Part shown: positions 1-10,681 of the stretch, in pieces
Position numbering within the stretch: position 1 is the stretch's first letter
Layout of the letters: every line of letters begins with the position of its first letter
Source of the DNA: Panax quinquefolius
Lineage: Eukaryota > Streptophyta > Magnoliopsida > Apiales > Araliaceae
Direction of reading: 5' to 3'
Length of the DNA: 64,000 bases
Assembly (NCBI GenBank): GCA_020205615.1
Contig: CM035162.1
Location: 37,500,464-37,564,463, forward strand
Notes under the pieces: model-generated
What the model was told of the DNA's origin: nothing
Seen by the model: the letters and a program-made list of their open reading frames with translations, nothing else
Database searches by the model: none
Translations under genes and position numbers: made by a program

Positions 1-618
1 CCCCGAATTTTATGAAATAAAAGTATTCAATTTTTCTATTTAGTAAATGGTTAAATTGATAAAAGGTTAAAGTTAAGGGTGATATTTGAAAATTTTGTAA
101 AGTAAACAAGTTGTCATAAAATATTTGTTTGGTCGGGGAATATTCTTTTTATCGGAGAATATCCGTACGATGATGCAATCATTGGTGGACCACATAATGG
201 AATAACTGTCGGATATAGAAAGTGACAAAAATAACCTTTTTATAAAAATAACGGCAAGACTTTTACCGTTAAACTGTTGAAATACCTGGTGATAAAACTA
301 CAGTAATACGCGTTGTTGCACAGTAGCACACGGTATTGGACAATATCTCTGATTATTGATTCTTACGTAAGAAGTCACTCAATTTCATTCAATCATTGCC
401 ACATTAGTTGCTGCATAGTATCTCATATCATTGATTCCATTATTGTCACAGTACCATCTGCACAATATTTTATATTATTAAATCAATAATTGAGACGACA
501 CAGTTATTCATATTATTATTTGCATTATTGATAATGTCTAGAAAGTTCTGTTAAGGAAAGGGGTTTGGTTATTTAATTGCGCTCCGGTAAGGAAAAATCC
601 TTATCGGAAAACCCCCTC
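1..618 (+). repeat. Truncated gypsy LTR head (X1)
   Basis: This is the first ~620 bp of an LTR whose TGTGAGACC start lies a few bases before the window; it begins inside the same 'ccccgaattttatgaaat' start that is seen complete at 8996. It stops at 618, where the 5' LTR of E1 begins with TGTAAGACC. No coding sequence. It is either an LTR interrupted by E1 or the product of recombination between LTR heads. Confidence 0.75.
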
Positions 619-1650
619 TGTAAGACCCTAACTTTTATAAAAAAAGATTAATTTCTCTCGAAATATATTTTTGAATATTATGGTATGGATATAATATAAT
701 GTTATAGTTGTGGGTAATATTTACAAATTTTGCAAAGTAAGCAAGTAGTTATATAATATTCGATTGGTCGGGGAATATTCGTTTTAACGAGGGAATATTA
801 GATGCGATGACATAATCATTAGTGGACCCCACAACGGAAGTATTGTCGTAGTTAGAAAACGACAGAATTATCTTTTCATAAAAATAACGGCGGAAGTTTT
901 ACTGTTAAACTGTTGAACTACCCTAGTAGTAAAATACGAGAATACGTGTAGTTGACGTAGTAGCACACGGTATTTATTATTGATACTTACGTGAGAAGTC
1001 ACTCAGTTTATATTCAATTATTACTACTGATAATTCACGCATCATATCTCTCATATTATTGATTCAATTATTGTCACAAAGATCATCCGCATAATAAGTT
1101 ATATTATTAAATCAATAATTGAGACGACAAAGTTATTCATATTATTAAATTGCAATATTTACAATGTCAGAAGTTCTATCGAGGAGAGGTTTGGTCATCT
1201 AATCTAATTTTGGCGCTTGATAAGGAGAAATCCTTATCGAAAAGCCCCATCTTTCCCAGGAGCGACCTGGTTATTAAATATTGTGAGTTATAATATTAAT
1301 GATGAATAAGCTTGTGTTGATTAAAAATGAAATTAATAGTTCCATTGTGTTGGAATTATTAGTGTTAGTGGAAATCGACATTTATTTCGATATTAATTGA
1401 TGTTTGGAAGTTATACTGATCAGTTGGGTAATTAATCGGATAAATGAGAAATTAATTGGTATTAATTCACATGATTATAAATATTTGTTCACATGTGTGT
1501 ACTATTGATTCACATTCTTGTACTATTAGGGGAGTTGGTGCAAGATTGATAATACTTGCAGGACTAAATTAAAAATGAAGAAAAAGAGGAAGGTATTATA
1601 CTATAATATTTCGAGCCCCAAAATGTGCAATTATCGAAACTATATTTTCC

Positions 1651-1659
1651 TATAAATAG
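1651..1659 (+). promoter_or_regulatory. LTR promoter TATA box (E1)
   Basis: TATAAATAG follows 'ttttcc' about 1 kb into the LTR. The same box is at the equivalent place in E2 (11868, 19197), in the LTR at 34453, and reversed in the minus-strand LTRs near 24468 and 38523. It is therefore the likely RNA polymerase II start region dividing U3 from R. Confidence 0.6.
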
Positions 1660-1837
1660 AAGCTCATTCTTCCTTCATTTCTCACCAATTCACTAAAGCT
1701 TTAGAGCAATTATTATAGAGAGAAAGAAGAAGAAAAGTCTGCTACCTCACTATTCTAATATCCAGTTTCTTCTAAGGTAAGGGGTATTATTCTTTCGTAT
1801 TCATGAAGAGAGTTATTTTCTTTCAATACTTGTAAGA

Positions 1838-2345
1838 GTTGTTATTCCATTCTTTATTCTTATGTTGGAATAACCTGTCTATGCGAAGTACCGCATACAT
1901 GGTGAAATTCTTTTGTTATTCCATTCTTTATTATTACATTGGAATAATAACACATGCATGCGATCTATCGCATACTGGTGAATTCTGTTGTTATTCCATT
2001 CTTTATTATTACATTGGAACATCACATGCATGCGTAATTACACATGACTGGTTCCATTCTTTATTATTCTGTTAGAAACATCACATGCATGCGGATTACG
2101 CATGACCTGGTTCTATTCTTTATTATTTACATTGGAATATCCATGCGTGCGGATTCTGCGTGACTGGTTCCATTCTTTATTATTCTCGTTAGGAATAACT
2201 TGTTTGTCGGTCTATCGCATGCTCGGTGAATTCTTCTTCATTATTCCATTTTTATTATTCTATTGGAATAACACATACATGTGGATTACCGCATGCATGG
2301 TGAATGATCCTTCGTATTCATTCCTTATTAAATTATGGAAATGAT
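1838..2345 (+). repeat. LTR minisatellite, ~50-75 bp units
   Basis: About seven degenerate units carry 'ttccattctttattatt', then a 'ttggaata' stretch, then 'catgcatgcg' or similar. Equivalent arrays lie reversed in the solo LTRs (about 23876-24290 and 38013-38290), so the array belongs to the LTR family and sits just downstream of the promoter. Confidence 0.75.
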
Positions 2346-3452
2346 GCATCTACGTGGATTACCGCATGGCGGGCGAAAATCCATTTGCAATTTCATATAT
2401 TCTATTATACTCAGTTGGTTAAAGTTTTGGCTTCTATACTCCATGAAATTAGTAGAATATCCTGGATATTTGCGCTTCATTAAGTATCTTTTCATGGAAA
2501 TATTCTTCTGAGCATTCTTGAATTTTACTCCACAAAGCAGTATCATGTTGACAATTTGGACGTAATTGATTTCAGGATAAATTAACTTATAAATATTTAA
2601 AATTTATTCTTGAACTTGTTTTATTGAATTATTATGTCATTGTCATCATCCTCGTACTTATATTGTGATGAAAGTCATCTTTGGCTTACGTGCATAGATG
2701 GACTTGGTATGATTATGACACGAGGATCATTCGGTATAATCATGACACAGTAATGTTATAAATGATGTGGTAAAAGTCCTCGATTGGCTTTTGTAGTGCA
2801 TTGATGGACAGTTTTTGGTATGATTATGACCAGGGATTATTCGGTATAGTCATAACCATTGATGATTTAATGAATATCCTTGGCCCGTAGTGCATGGATG
2901 ATTCGATGATGTGGTTTATTTATTAAGCTGAGTCTCAGCGATAAAAACTGATGAAAACATTTTGAATCATAGAAGATAGTAGATATCATGCTCTACTTAA
3001 CTCTTCTAATGAATTGCTTATTTCATTGTGATTAAACTTGATGTCTATTGTATTTTATCAGTTTAACATTGTTGAAGGCTAATGATAATTTATCATGGAT
3101 TATCTTAGTCATAATATTTCTTACTGGGCTAGTTAAGCTCACCCTTTTGCTGTCATTGTTCTCTTCAGGAAATGAGAACGCGTGGCGGGACTAGTCTGGG
3201 GGAGCGGAGTGATGGTTAGAGATGGTGTTATAGTAGTCCTCACTATTCTACAAAATAGTGTGACAATAAATGTAATGAGGACTCTATTTGAGAGTGGATA
3301 TTGTCAGAAGGCAATATTTCATTTAAAACTCTCAACTATGTTTTGTCGTATATTATACGACGTTTGTATAATTAAGTTTGTATTTGTATTATGTACCATG
3401 TATTTGGTGACTCAAGATGGGTGATGTATACCTGTTTTGGGGGCGTCATAGT

Positions 3453-3464
3453 TGGTATCAGAGC
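3453..3464 (+). other. Primer binding site of E1 (tRNA-Met)
   Basis: TGGTATCAGAGC starts two bases after the LTR end and is the usual plant primer site complementary to the 3' end of initiator tRNA-Met. It is where minus-strand DNA synthesis would be primed. Confidence 0.85.
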
Positions 3465-3630
3465 TTAGGGATATGATCCCTGGTGAGATGTGAGACAAGA
3501 ACTAGGAGGGGAGGCGGGGAATTCCTTCGCTAGTATGACCTACTAAGTTTATTTGGTATTTAATTGGTCGGTCGAGTATAGGGATAATATGTGATATGAT
3601 AATTAACCTTTGTTTTGTGGCGATTTGAAA

Positions 3631-4862
3631 ATGGCATCCAAAAATGTTGAGATAAGCAATGAAGCACATGAGACCGTTGAGTCACCTACAGATTATTACC
3701 CGAGGATAATGTGCAATAGGAAGACAATAATCCTCGTGTAAACAACAACGATCAAATGATGAGCGATGGGATGTTCGGAGGTTTTATGCAATTCACTTAA
3801 ACATCGGTGGCGGCTCTGTCCAAAATGCGGTGGAAACAACGATAACTCTCGGACGGTCACCGCTAAGCGATTAAGGAGCTGGGACCATCGGAGTTTTTGG
3901 AGAGCCAAAACCACTTAAGGCAAAGGCGTGGATAAAAGCAGATCAACAAGATATTTGATATCTTGGGATGCTCCGAGAGCAAAAGGTTCCCTTTGCCACC
4001 TTCATGTTATGCGAGGAGAGGATGATTACTAGTGGGAATCATAAAGCGTACTCAACTCGCCTGCCTTTGAAGATGTCTTGGGAGAAGTTCCAAGAATTGT
4101 TCAACGACAAGTACTTTCCTGAAAGTATTCGTCACATGAAGGAGGTAGAGTTCATCAAGCTTGAGCAAAACAATATGACCGTGGCGCAGTACGAAGCTAA
4201 GTTTGCCGAGTTATCTCGGTTTGCGTCCCACTTGGTTGATAATGAGGAGAGAATGACGCGGATGTTTCTAAGAGGTTTGAAACCCGAGATACGTCAATAC
4301 CTTATCTCTCATAAACTGTGTTTGTATTCAGATGTTGTGAATAGGGCTCAGTTATTGGAGCATGATAATGAGTCAACCCAACCAAGAGAGCAATGGCGAA
4401 GTCGATAATACCAGTGGTGGCAATCATCGAAGCGGTGACAACAAACGTGGAGGGAATCAACATGCCAGAAATGGTAATCACTTCGGTGGTAATCATGGCC
4501 ATGACAATAAGAGTGGACATTTCAAGAAGAGGAGATTCAATAACGATGGAAAGACGTTAGCACCAACACCTGTTATTAAAGAAGGAGAACGACCACTGGT
4601 CGTATGTTACAAATGTGGAGGGGAAGGACACATAATTCCAAACTGCACGATGCAGTCCAAAACATGTTACAATTGTGGAAAAGAAGATCACCTAGCCCGA
4701 TTTTTTTGTGCACCAAAGTCAAGTCCAGTTGGGATGGAGGCATCAAAGGGTGTCCCAGACAAGACAAAACCGATAGTTCAAGGGAGAGCGTTTGTCGTAA
4801 CCTCCCAAAAAGTGAGGAATCCGAACGAGGTGATCACGGGTAAGCTAATCATAAACTCTTGA
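3631..4862 (+). pseudogene. gag: E1 gag, frameshifted
   Basis: Gag forms the particle and packages element RNA. The start ATG at 3631 gives MASKNVEISNEAHETVES, matching the starts of E2 (13331) and E3 (22043), but the frame closes after about 37 codons. The conserved gag core resumes in 3968-4408 (MSWEKFQELFNDKYFPES, then LEQNNMTVAQYEAKF). A further shift near 4380-4400 leads to the RNA-binding tail in 4362-4862. The first zinc knuckle is regular (CYKCGGEGHIIPNC, C-x2-C-x4-H-x4-C). The second has one extra residue between His and the last Cys (CYNCGKEDHLARFFC). The frame ends in a TGA at 4860-4862 directly before the protease sequence. It cannot make a full Gag as it stands. Confidence 0.85.
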
Positions 4863-5877
4863 GAAGTTTATACTTTATTTGATACGGGTTCTACCCATTC
4901 TTTTATTTCTCCTACTTGCGCTCAACGCTTAAATTTGACTTCGGAGAAATTAGACTTTGACTTATCTGTTGAAACTCCATTGGGAGAAACCTTCATTACA
5001 TCCACGGTTTATAAGTCTTGTTTGATTGAAATCGGTAACCGCACGTTACTATCGATCTTATTTCCTTGAAAATACTTACATTTGATGTGATTTTAGGGAT
5101 TGATTGGTTAACTACTCATCATGCTAAAATCAATTATTTTCGTAAGGTTGTTAGCTTTCATATTCCTAACTAACCTATTATGTGAATTAAAGCAACCAAA
5201 CCACTAAAATCAATCACTGTCATATCAAGCCATAAAGCTATTCGTTTATTGAAAAATGGATGTCAAGCTTTCTTAGCCCATGTCATGGATTTAAATAAAA
5301 ATACGTCAGATTTGAATGATATTTCTATTATTAATAAATTTCCTGACGTATTCCCTGAAGAACTTCCTGGCCTACCCTCAGAGCGTGAAATTGAATTTTG
5401 TATCGACCTTGAAACCGGTACAAAACCCATTTCCAAAGCCCCATATCGAATGGCTCCTATTGAACTTCAGGAGTTAAAAACCCAACTATAGGAATTGTTA
5501 GACATTGGTTTCATTCATCCCAAATACGTCTCCTTGGGGTGCTCTGTTCTATTCGTGAAGAAGAAAGATGGAAGTATCGACTTTGTATTGATTATCTAGA
5601 GTTGAATCATGTCACCATCAAAAATAAGGTACCGATTGCCCTCGCATTGATGACTGTTTGACCCGGTTGCAAGGAGCTAAATTCTTTTCAAAGATTGATC
5701 TTTGTTAGGATATCATCGATTGAAGATTAAAAGCGATGACATTCAAAGACTACTTTCGAAATTCGTATGGGCATTATGAATTCCTAGTCATGTCTTTTGG
5801 ATTGACTAATGCTCCTGCTGCCTTCATGGACATGATGAACCGAGTATTCAAAGAATATTTAGATCACTTTATAGGTC
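4863..5877 (+). pseudogene. pol: E1 protease and early reverse transcriptase, degraded
   Basis: After the TGA the frame continues EVYTLFDTGSTHSFISP, the aspartic protease active site (DTGS form), followed by the second conserved patch FDVILGIDWL near 5090. An in-frame TAA lies at about 5171. The linker to reverse transcriptase is open in 5249-5491 (FPDVFPEELPGLP, then KAPYRMAPIEL) and stops at a TAG. From there to 5877 fingers and palm motifs can be followed only by changing frame several times (for example ELNHVTIKN near 5602 and [18 protein letters not shown] near 5790). Nonfunctional. Confidence 0.82.
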
Positions 5878-7026
5878 GTCTTTATTGATGACATCCTCAT
5901 ATACTCCAAAACCCGTGAAGACCATGAGCAACACTTGAGGCTGATACTTCAAAAGCTTCGTGAAAACAAGCTATATGCTAAGTTGAAGAAATGCGAGTTC
6001 TGGCTTGAGGAAGTTGCATTCCTTGGGCACGTGATATCAAATCATGGAATATCTGTTGACCCGGCAAAGATTGAAGCAATTCAAAGCTGGGAGCAACCTA
6101 AGTCAGTGACCGAAGTACGTAGCTTTCTCGGCTTAGCTGGTTATTATCGAAGATTCATGGAAGGATTTTCTCGAATCGCTACTCCATTAACTCAGTTGAC
6201 TCGAAAAGATACAAAATTCAGTTGGAGCGAGGAATGTGAGAAGAGTTTTCAAGAACTCAAGAGAAGACTCATTTCAGCACCTGTTCTGACAATACCATCT
6301 GGCTCGGAAGGATTTTTCATCTACAGTGATGCTTCAGGCAAAGGGTTAGGATGTATTCTCATGCAACATGGGAAAGCCATTGCCTATGCCTCGCAATAAC
6401 TCAAAGAATATGAGAGGAATTATCCTACTCATGATCTAGAGTTGGCAGCAGTCGTTTTTGCGCTTAAGATTTGGAGGCATTACCTGTATGGAGAGAAGGT
6501 GGAGATCTATACGGATCATAAAAGCCTCAAATATTTCTTTACTCAAAAGGAACTCAACATGCGACAACGACGATGGCTTGAGTTGTTAAAAGATTATGAT
6601 CATACCATCCAATACCATCCTGGAAAAGCGAACGTAGTTGCTGACGCATTGAGTAAAAGATCATATGCTGGTACGAGTGCAATATTGTCAACGCAAAGGC
6701 CCATTTTGTATGACTTGAAAAGGATGGAAATAGAGTTAAAGACTCCAGGGACCCATGTGATGATGGCGAATATACGAGTGGAACTGACTTTAATCGATAA
6801 AGTTAAGGCTGCTCAAGCTACAGACCTGGAGTTGATGCGTATGAGGAAGAAAGTGCAAGAAGGTGCTATTTCAGAAGCAAGAATCGATGAAGAAGGAATA
6901 CTTCGAGTCAACTCCAGAATTTGTGTTCCTAACGATTTTGACTTGAAGTATAAAATCATGATGGAGGCGCACAACACACCGTTTGTAATCCATCCTGGGA
7001 GTACCAAAATGTATCATGATCTTTGA
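5878..7026 (+). pseudogene. pol: E1 reverse transcriptase palm-connection and RNase H
   Basis: One frame is open from about 5878 apart from a TAA at 6397-6399 and a TGA at 7024-7026. It has the catalytic FIDDILIYS box (about 5881), the thumb/connection ([31 protein letters not shown]) and RNase H ([38 protein letters not shown]). Both stops are explained by C-to-T changes when compared with E2. The segment runs in the same frame into the integrase at 7048. In life it would copy element RNA into DNA inside cytoplasmic particles. Confidence 0.86.
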
Positions 7027-7047
7027 CATACATTTTGGTGGAGCAAT

Positions 7048-8256
7048 ATGAAGAGAGAGATGGCGGGGTTTATCTCAAGGTGTCTAACTTGTCAACGAGT
7101 CAAGGCGGAGCATCAAGTGCCAAAAGGTCCATTACAACCACCTGAAATTCTAGAATGGAAGTGGGAGCACGTTACCATAGATTTCGTTACTGGTCTTCCC
7201 AAGGTTTCTCAAGGCATAGATGCGATTTGGGTCATTGTTGATAGATTGACCAAGTCTGGTCATTTCTTACCAATACGAGAAACTTTTACACTTAAACGTC
7301 TTCCTAGTATGTACATAAATGAGATCGTAAGATTGCATGGTATGCCAGTATCCATAGTTTCTGATCGAGACCCAAGATTCACTTCAAAATTTTGGGTTAG
7401 TTTACAAAAAGCTATGGGCACAGATTTACGATTTAGTTCGGCATATCATCCTCAAACGGGTGGGCAGTCGGAAAGGACTATTCAAACTCTTGAAGATTTA
7501 TTAAGACTCTGTGTCCTTGACTTCAAGGGAAGTTGGGACAAGTTCTTACCATTGGTGGAGTTTTCCTACAACAATAGTTATCAAACAAGTATTGGCATGG
7601 CTCCATTTGAGGCGTTATATGAAAGAAAGTGTCGTTCTCCAGTATGCTGGGATGAGGTGGGTGAAGCAACATTTTTGGGACCGGATTTGGTACGTATGAC
7701 TACGGAAAAAATTCAAACGATCCGACAACGTATAAAAACCACACAAGATCGACAAAAGAGTTATACTGATCTTCATCGAAAGGACGTGGAATTCAATATT
7801 GGAGATCGTGTGTTGTTATGTGTTGCTTCATGGAAAGGAGTTACGAGATTTGGAAAGAGAGGAAAGCTCAATCCTCGATTCATTGGCCCATTTATAATCC
7901 TCGAACGAGTAGGAACTGTGGCCTATAGACTCGCCTTACCGCCAAGTATGTCTCGTGTTCATAACGTTTTCCACATATCTATGTTACGTAAATATGTGAA
8001 AGACCCAAACCACATTATTGAATTAGAACCAGATGAGATAGAGGAAGATTTAACGTATAAAGAATTATCTATTAAAATCTTGGATAAGAAGGATCATATT
8101 CTACGCTCTAAGGTTATACCTCAAGTCAAAGTTTTGTGGAGAAACCACGATGTGGAAGAAATGACCTGGGAGTTAGAATCTGAGATGAAGTCAAAATATC
8201 CTCACCTCTTCGATATACCAGGTACGTACCCTAATTTCAAGGATGAAATTTCATAA
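7048..8256 (+). CDS. pol: E1 integrase with C-terminal chromodomain-like tail, open 402 codons
   Basis: This is the longest open coding stretch in the window. It is the 3' part of the polyprotein rather than a separate gene, so the ATG at 7048 is only the first Met after the TGA at 7024. The zinc-binding HHCC domain begins upstream ([11 protein letters not shown]) and ends here at [11 protein letters not shown]. The catalytic core shows the first Asp in VTIDFVTGLP (residues 44-53), the second in [13 protein letters not shown] (about 109-121) and the Glu in the [10 protein letters not shown] block (about 137-146). Then come SYHPQ-type and ALYERKCRSP motifs and the GPFIILERVG-type SH3-like region. 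The last ~60 residues (VIPQVKVLWRN, EEMTWELESEM, YPHLF) resemble the chromodomain of plant chromoviruses, which guides insertion to chromatin. It stops at TAA 8254-8256, just before the polypurine tract. Confidence 0.85.
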   Translation: MKREMAGFISRCLTCQRVKAEHQVPKGPLQPPEILEWKWEHVTIDFVTGLPKVSQGIDAIWVIVDRLTKSGHFLPIRETFTLKRLPSMYINEIVRLHGMPVSIVSDRDPRFTSKFWVSLQKAMGTDLRFSSAYHPQTGGQSERTIQTLEDLLRLCVLDFKGSWDKFLPLVEFSYNNSYQTSIGMAPFEALYERKCRSPVCWDEVGEATFLGPDLVRMTTEKIQTIRQRIKTTQDRQKSYTDLHRKDVEFNIGDRVLLCVASWKGVTRFGKRGKLNPRFIGPFIILERVGTVAYRLALPPSMSRVHNVFHISMLRKYVKDPNHIIELEPDEIEEDLTYKELSIKILDKKDHILRSKVIPQVKVLWRNHDVEEMTWELESEMKSKYPHLFDIPGTYPNFKDEIS

Positions 8257-8267
8257 GAAGGGGAGGT
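8253..8267 (+). other. Polypurine tract of E1
   Basis: A purine run (aagaaggggaggt) lies directly before the TGTAAGACC of the 3' LTR at 8268. This is the expected primer for plus-strand synthesis, and it overlaps the pol stop codon. Confidence 0.75.
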
Positions 8268-8995
8268 TGTAAGACCCCAACTTTTATGAATAAAGATTAA
8301 TTTCTCTCGAAATATATTTTTGAATATTATGGTGTGGATATAATATAATGTTATAGTTGTGGGTAATATTTACAAATTTTGCAAAGTAAGCAAGTGGTTA
8401 TATAATATTCGATTGGTGGGGAATATTCGTTTTAACAGGGAATATTAAATGCGACGACACAATCATTAAGTGGACCCCACAACGGAAGTATTGTCGTAGT
8501 TAGAAAATGACATAATTATCTTTTTATAAAATTAACGGGCGGAAGTTTTACCGTTAAATTTGTTGAACTACCCGGTAGTAAAAGTAATGAAGAATCTGGC
8601 GTGGTTGCATAGTAGCAATACCTGCGGTATTGATTATTGATGCTTACGTGAGAAGTCACTCAGTTATATTCAATTATTATTTCTGATAATTGTTGCATCA
8701 TATCTCTCATATTATTAATTCAATTATTGTCACAAAGATTATCGTGCATAATATGTTATATTATTAAATCAATAATTGAGACGACAAAGTTATTCATATT
8801 ATTAAATTGCAATATTTACAATGTCTAGAAGTTACATCGAGGAGAGGTTTGGTCATCTAATTTGCTTGATAAGGAGAAATCCTTATCGGAAAGCCCCTAT
8901 TTCCTGGGAACAACCTGGTTGTTAAATATTGTGAGATATAATATTAATGATGAATAAGTTTGTGTTGATTAAAGATGAAATTGATAGTTCCATTG
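8268..8995 (+). repeat. 3' LTR of E1, truncated to 728 bp
   Basis: It matches the first 728 bp of the E1 5' LTR (TGTAAGACC to 'gttccattgtg') and then changes at 8996 to a new LTR start, TGTGAGACC. The remaining ~2.1 kb of the LTR is absent, so no target duplication can be tested. Confidence 0.82.
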
Positions 8996-10157
8996 TGTGA
9001 GACCCCGAATTTTATGAAATGAAAGTATTCAATTTTTTTATAATTATTCTATTTAGTAAATGGTTAAATTGATAAAAGGTTAAAGTTAAGGGTGATATGT
9101 GAAAATTTTGCAAAGTAAGCAAGTTGTTATAAAATAAACGGTGGTAAAATACGCGTGGTTGCATAGTAGCACACAGTATTGATTTTTGATGCTTATGTGA
9201 GAAGTCACTCAGTTATACTCAAGTATTACTACGATAATAATTCGTGATCATATCTCTCATATTATTGATTCGATTATTATCACAGTATCATCTGCATAAT
9301 ATGATATATTATTAAATCAATAATTGAGACGACAAAGTTATTCATATTATTAAATTGCAATATTTACAATGTCTAGAAGTTCTGTCAAAGAGAGGTTTGG
9401 TCACCTAATTGTGCGCCAATAAGGAGAAATCCTTATCGGAAAGCCTCCTCTTTCCTGGGAACGACCTGGTTGTTAAATATTGTGAATTATAATATTAATG
9501 ATGAATAAGTTGGTGTTGATTAAAGATGAAATTGATAGTTCCATTGTGTTGAAATTATTTGTGTTAGTGGAAATCGACATTTATTTCGATAATAATTGAT
9601 GTTTGGAGGTATATTGTTCAATCGGGTATTCGGGGCACTTTTTGTGTCAGAGTACTATTCACGAGTTACTATTCATGGGTTACTATTTACCTAGTTACTA
9701 TTCACTCTAGTATTGTTCACTCGGGTATTTGGAACACTTTTCGGGTCTGGGTACTATTCCCGAAGTACTATTTATGGGGTACTATTAACCCAAAAAATAT
9801 ATTTCTTTTTGGTCCAAATCATTTTTGGGTACAATATTATTCCATGAGGAGATGTGCTAATTTTTCAGACCATTGGTTAAAATTATAATAGTAAATCAAT
9901 ATGGATCGTTGGTTTAAAGTTTTAATAGTAACTTGTCCTTTCGGTTTTCCAATAGTTATTTGTCCCTTCAATTTTCCAAGAGTTATTTGTCCCTTCAGTT
10001 TTCCAAGAGTTACTTGTCTCTTCGGTGTTCCAAGAGTTAAGACACAAATAGTAGTTGTCTCTTCAATATTACCAAGAGTCATTTTGACCCTTCGTTAAGA
10101 CCAAGAGTCATAGAAGAAGTTCATTCTTTCATTATTACTTACGAATTCACTGAAACT
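8996..10157 (+). repeat. Second LTR (X2), deleted and truncated in R/U5
   Basis: It starts TGTGAGACC, like the LTR at the window start, and lacks about 180 bp after 'aagttgttataaaata'. It runs on through 'gttactattca'-type repeats (about 9640-9790), as in the LTR at 34840-34990, and a 27-bp tandem array. It ends near 'aattcactgaaactca', which resembles the transcribed leader at 1685-1700, and then joins integrase sequence at 10158. Confidence 0.7.
9928..10090 (+). repeat. 27-bp tandem repeat
   Basis: Four near-identical units begin at about 9928, 9955, 9982 and 10009 (core 'gttatttgtcccttc' then 'ttttccaaga'), followed by degenerate units to about 10090. The array is open on both strands by chance of its unit length (a multiple of three); I do not regard it as coding. 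I did not see it in the other LTRs of the window. Confidence 0.85.
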
Positions 10158-10680
10158 CATAGTTTCGGATCGTGACCCAAGATTCACTTCAAGATTTTGG
10201 GTTAGCTTGCAGAAAGCTATGGGCACGGATTTATGATTCAGTTTAGCATACCATTCTCAAACGAACGGACAATCAGAGAGGACTATTCAAACCCTTGAAG
10301 ATCTATTAAAACTCTGTGTTCTAGATTTCAAAGGAAGTTGGGATAAGTACTTGTCATTGGTAGAATTCTCTTACAACAACAGTTATCAAGAAAGTATAGG
10401 CATGGCTCCATTCGAGGCGTTATATATGGATTTAAAGTGTCGTTCTCCAAAGATCTTTGGGACGAGGTGGGAGAAGCAACGTTGTTGGGACCAGAATTAG
10501 TACGCATGACTACAGAAAAGATTCAAATGATCCGGCAACGTATAAAGACCTCACAAGATCGACAAAAGAGTTATATTGATCTTCATCGAAAGGACGTGGA
10601 GTTTAATATTGGAGATCATGTATTGTTACGTATTGCTCCATGGAAGGAGTTATAAGATTTGGGAAGAAAGGAAAGCTCAA
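10158..10680 (+). pseudogene. pol: Orphan integrase fragment before the E2 LTR
   Basis: The sequence is nearly the same as E2 pol 17093-17617: it starts in [13 protein letters not shown], passes the catalytic Glu block and ends inside the KKGKLN region. The remaining ~390 bp (chromodomain, polypurine tract) is missing, and the next base but one starts an LTR (TGTAAGACC at 10682). It carries frame breaks, including extra bases near 10425-10460. The abrupt ends on both sides indicate a recombination or template-switch product rather than a normal element end. Confidence 0.83.
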
Positions 10681-10681
10681 T

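Larger units (their letters stand above)
619..3450 (+). repeat. 5' LTR of gypsy element E1
   Basis: The 2.83-kb LTR begins TGTAAGACC and ends GGGGGCGTCATA, immediately before the primer site. Its first 728 bp recur at 8268-8995. The LTR end is expected to be CACA, so CATA looks like one C-to-T change. It contains a TATA box (1651), a minisatellite (about 1838-2345) and repeats of the 'ggcccgtagtgca' type near 2690-2900. There is no credible gene; short open frames here are chance. Confidence 0.88.

Noticed and set aside
1839..2344. Two ~80-codon plus-strand frames in the E1 5' LTR
   Set aside because: They translate the LTR minisatellite, and equivalent LTRs do not keep the frames.
1838..2345. 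Regularly spaced repeats resembling a CRISPR array
   Set aside because: Unit and spacer are both repeated and variable in length, and the context is a plant LTR.
9837..10098. Overlapping open frames of 81 (-) and 65 (+) codons with repeated peptide units
   Set aside because: They come from the 27-bp tandem array, whose period keeps any frame open; no start context or conservation supports a protein.
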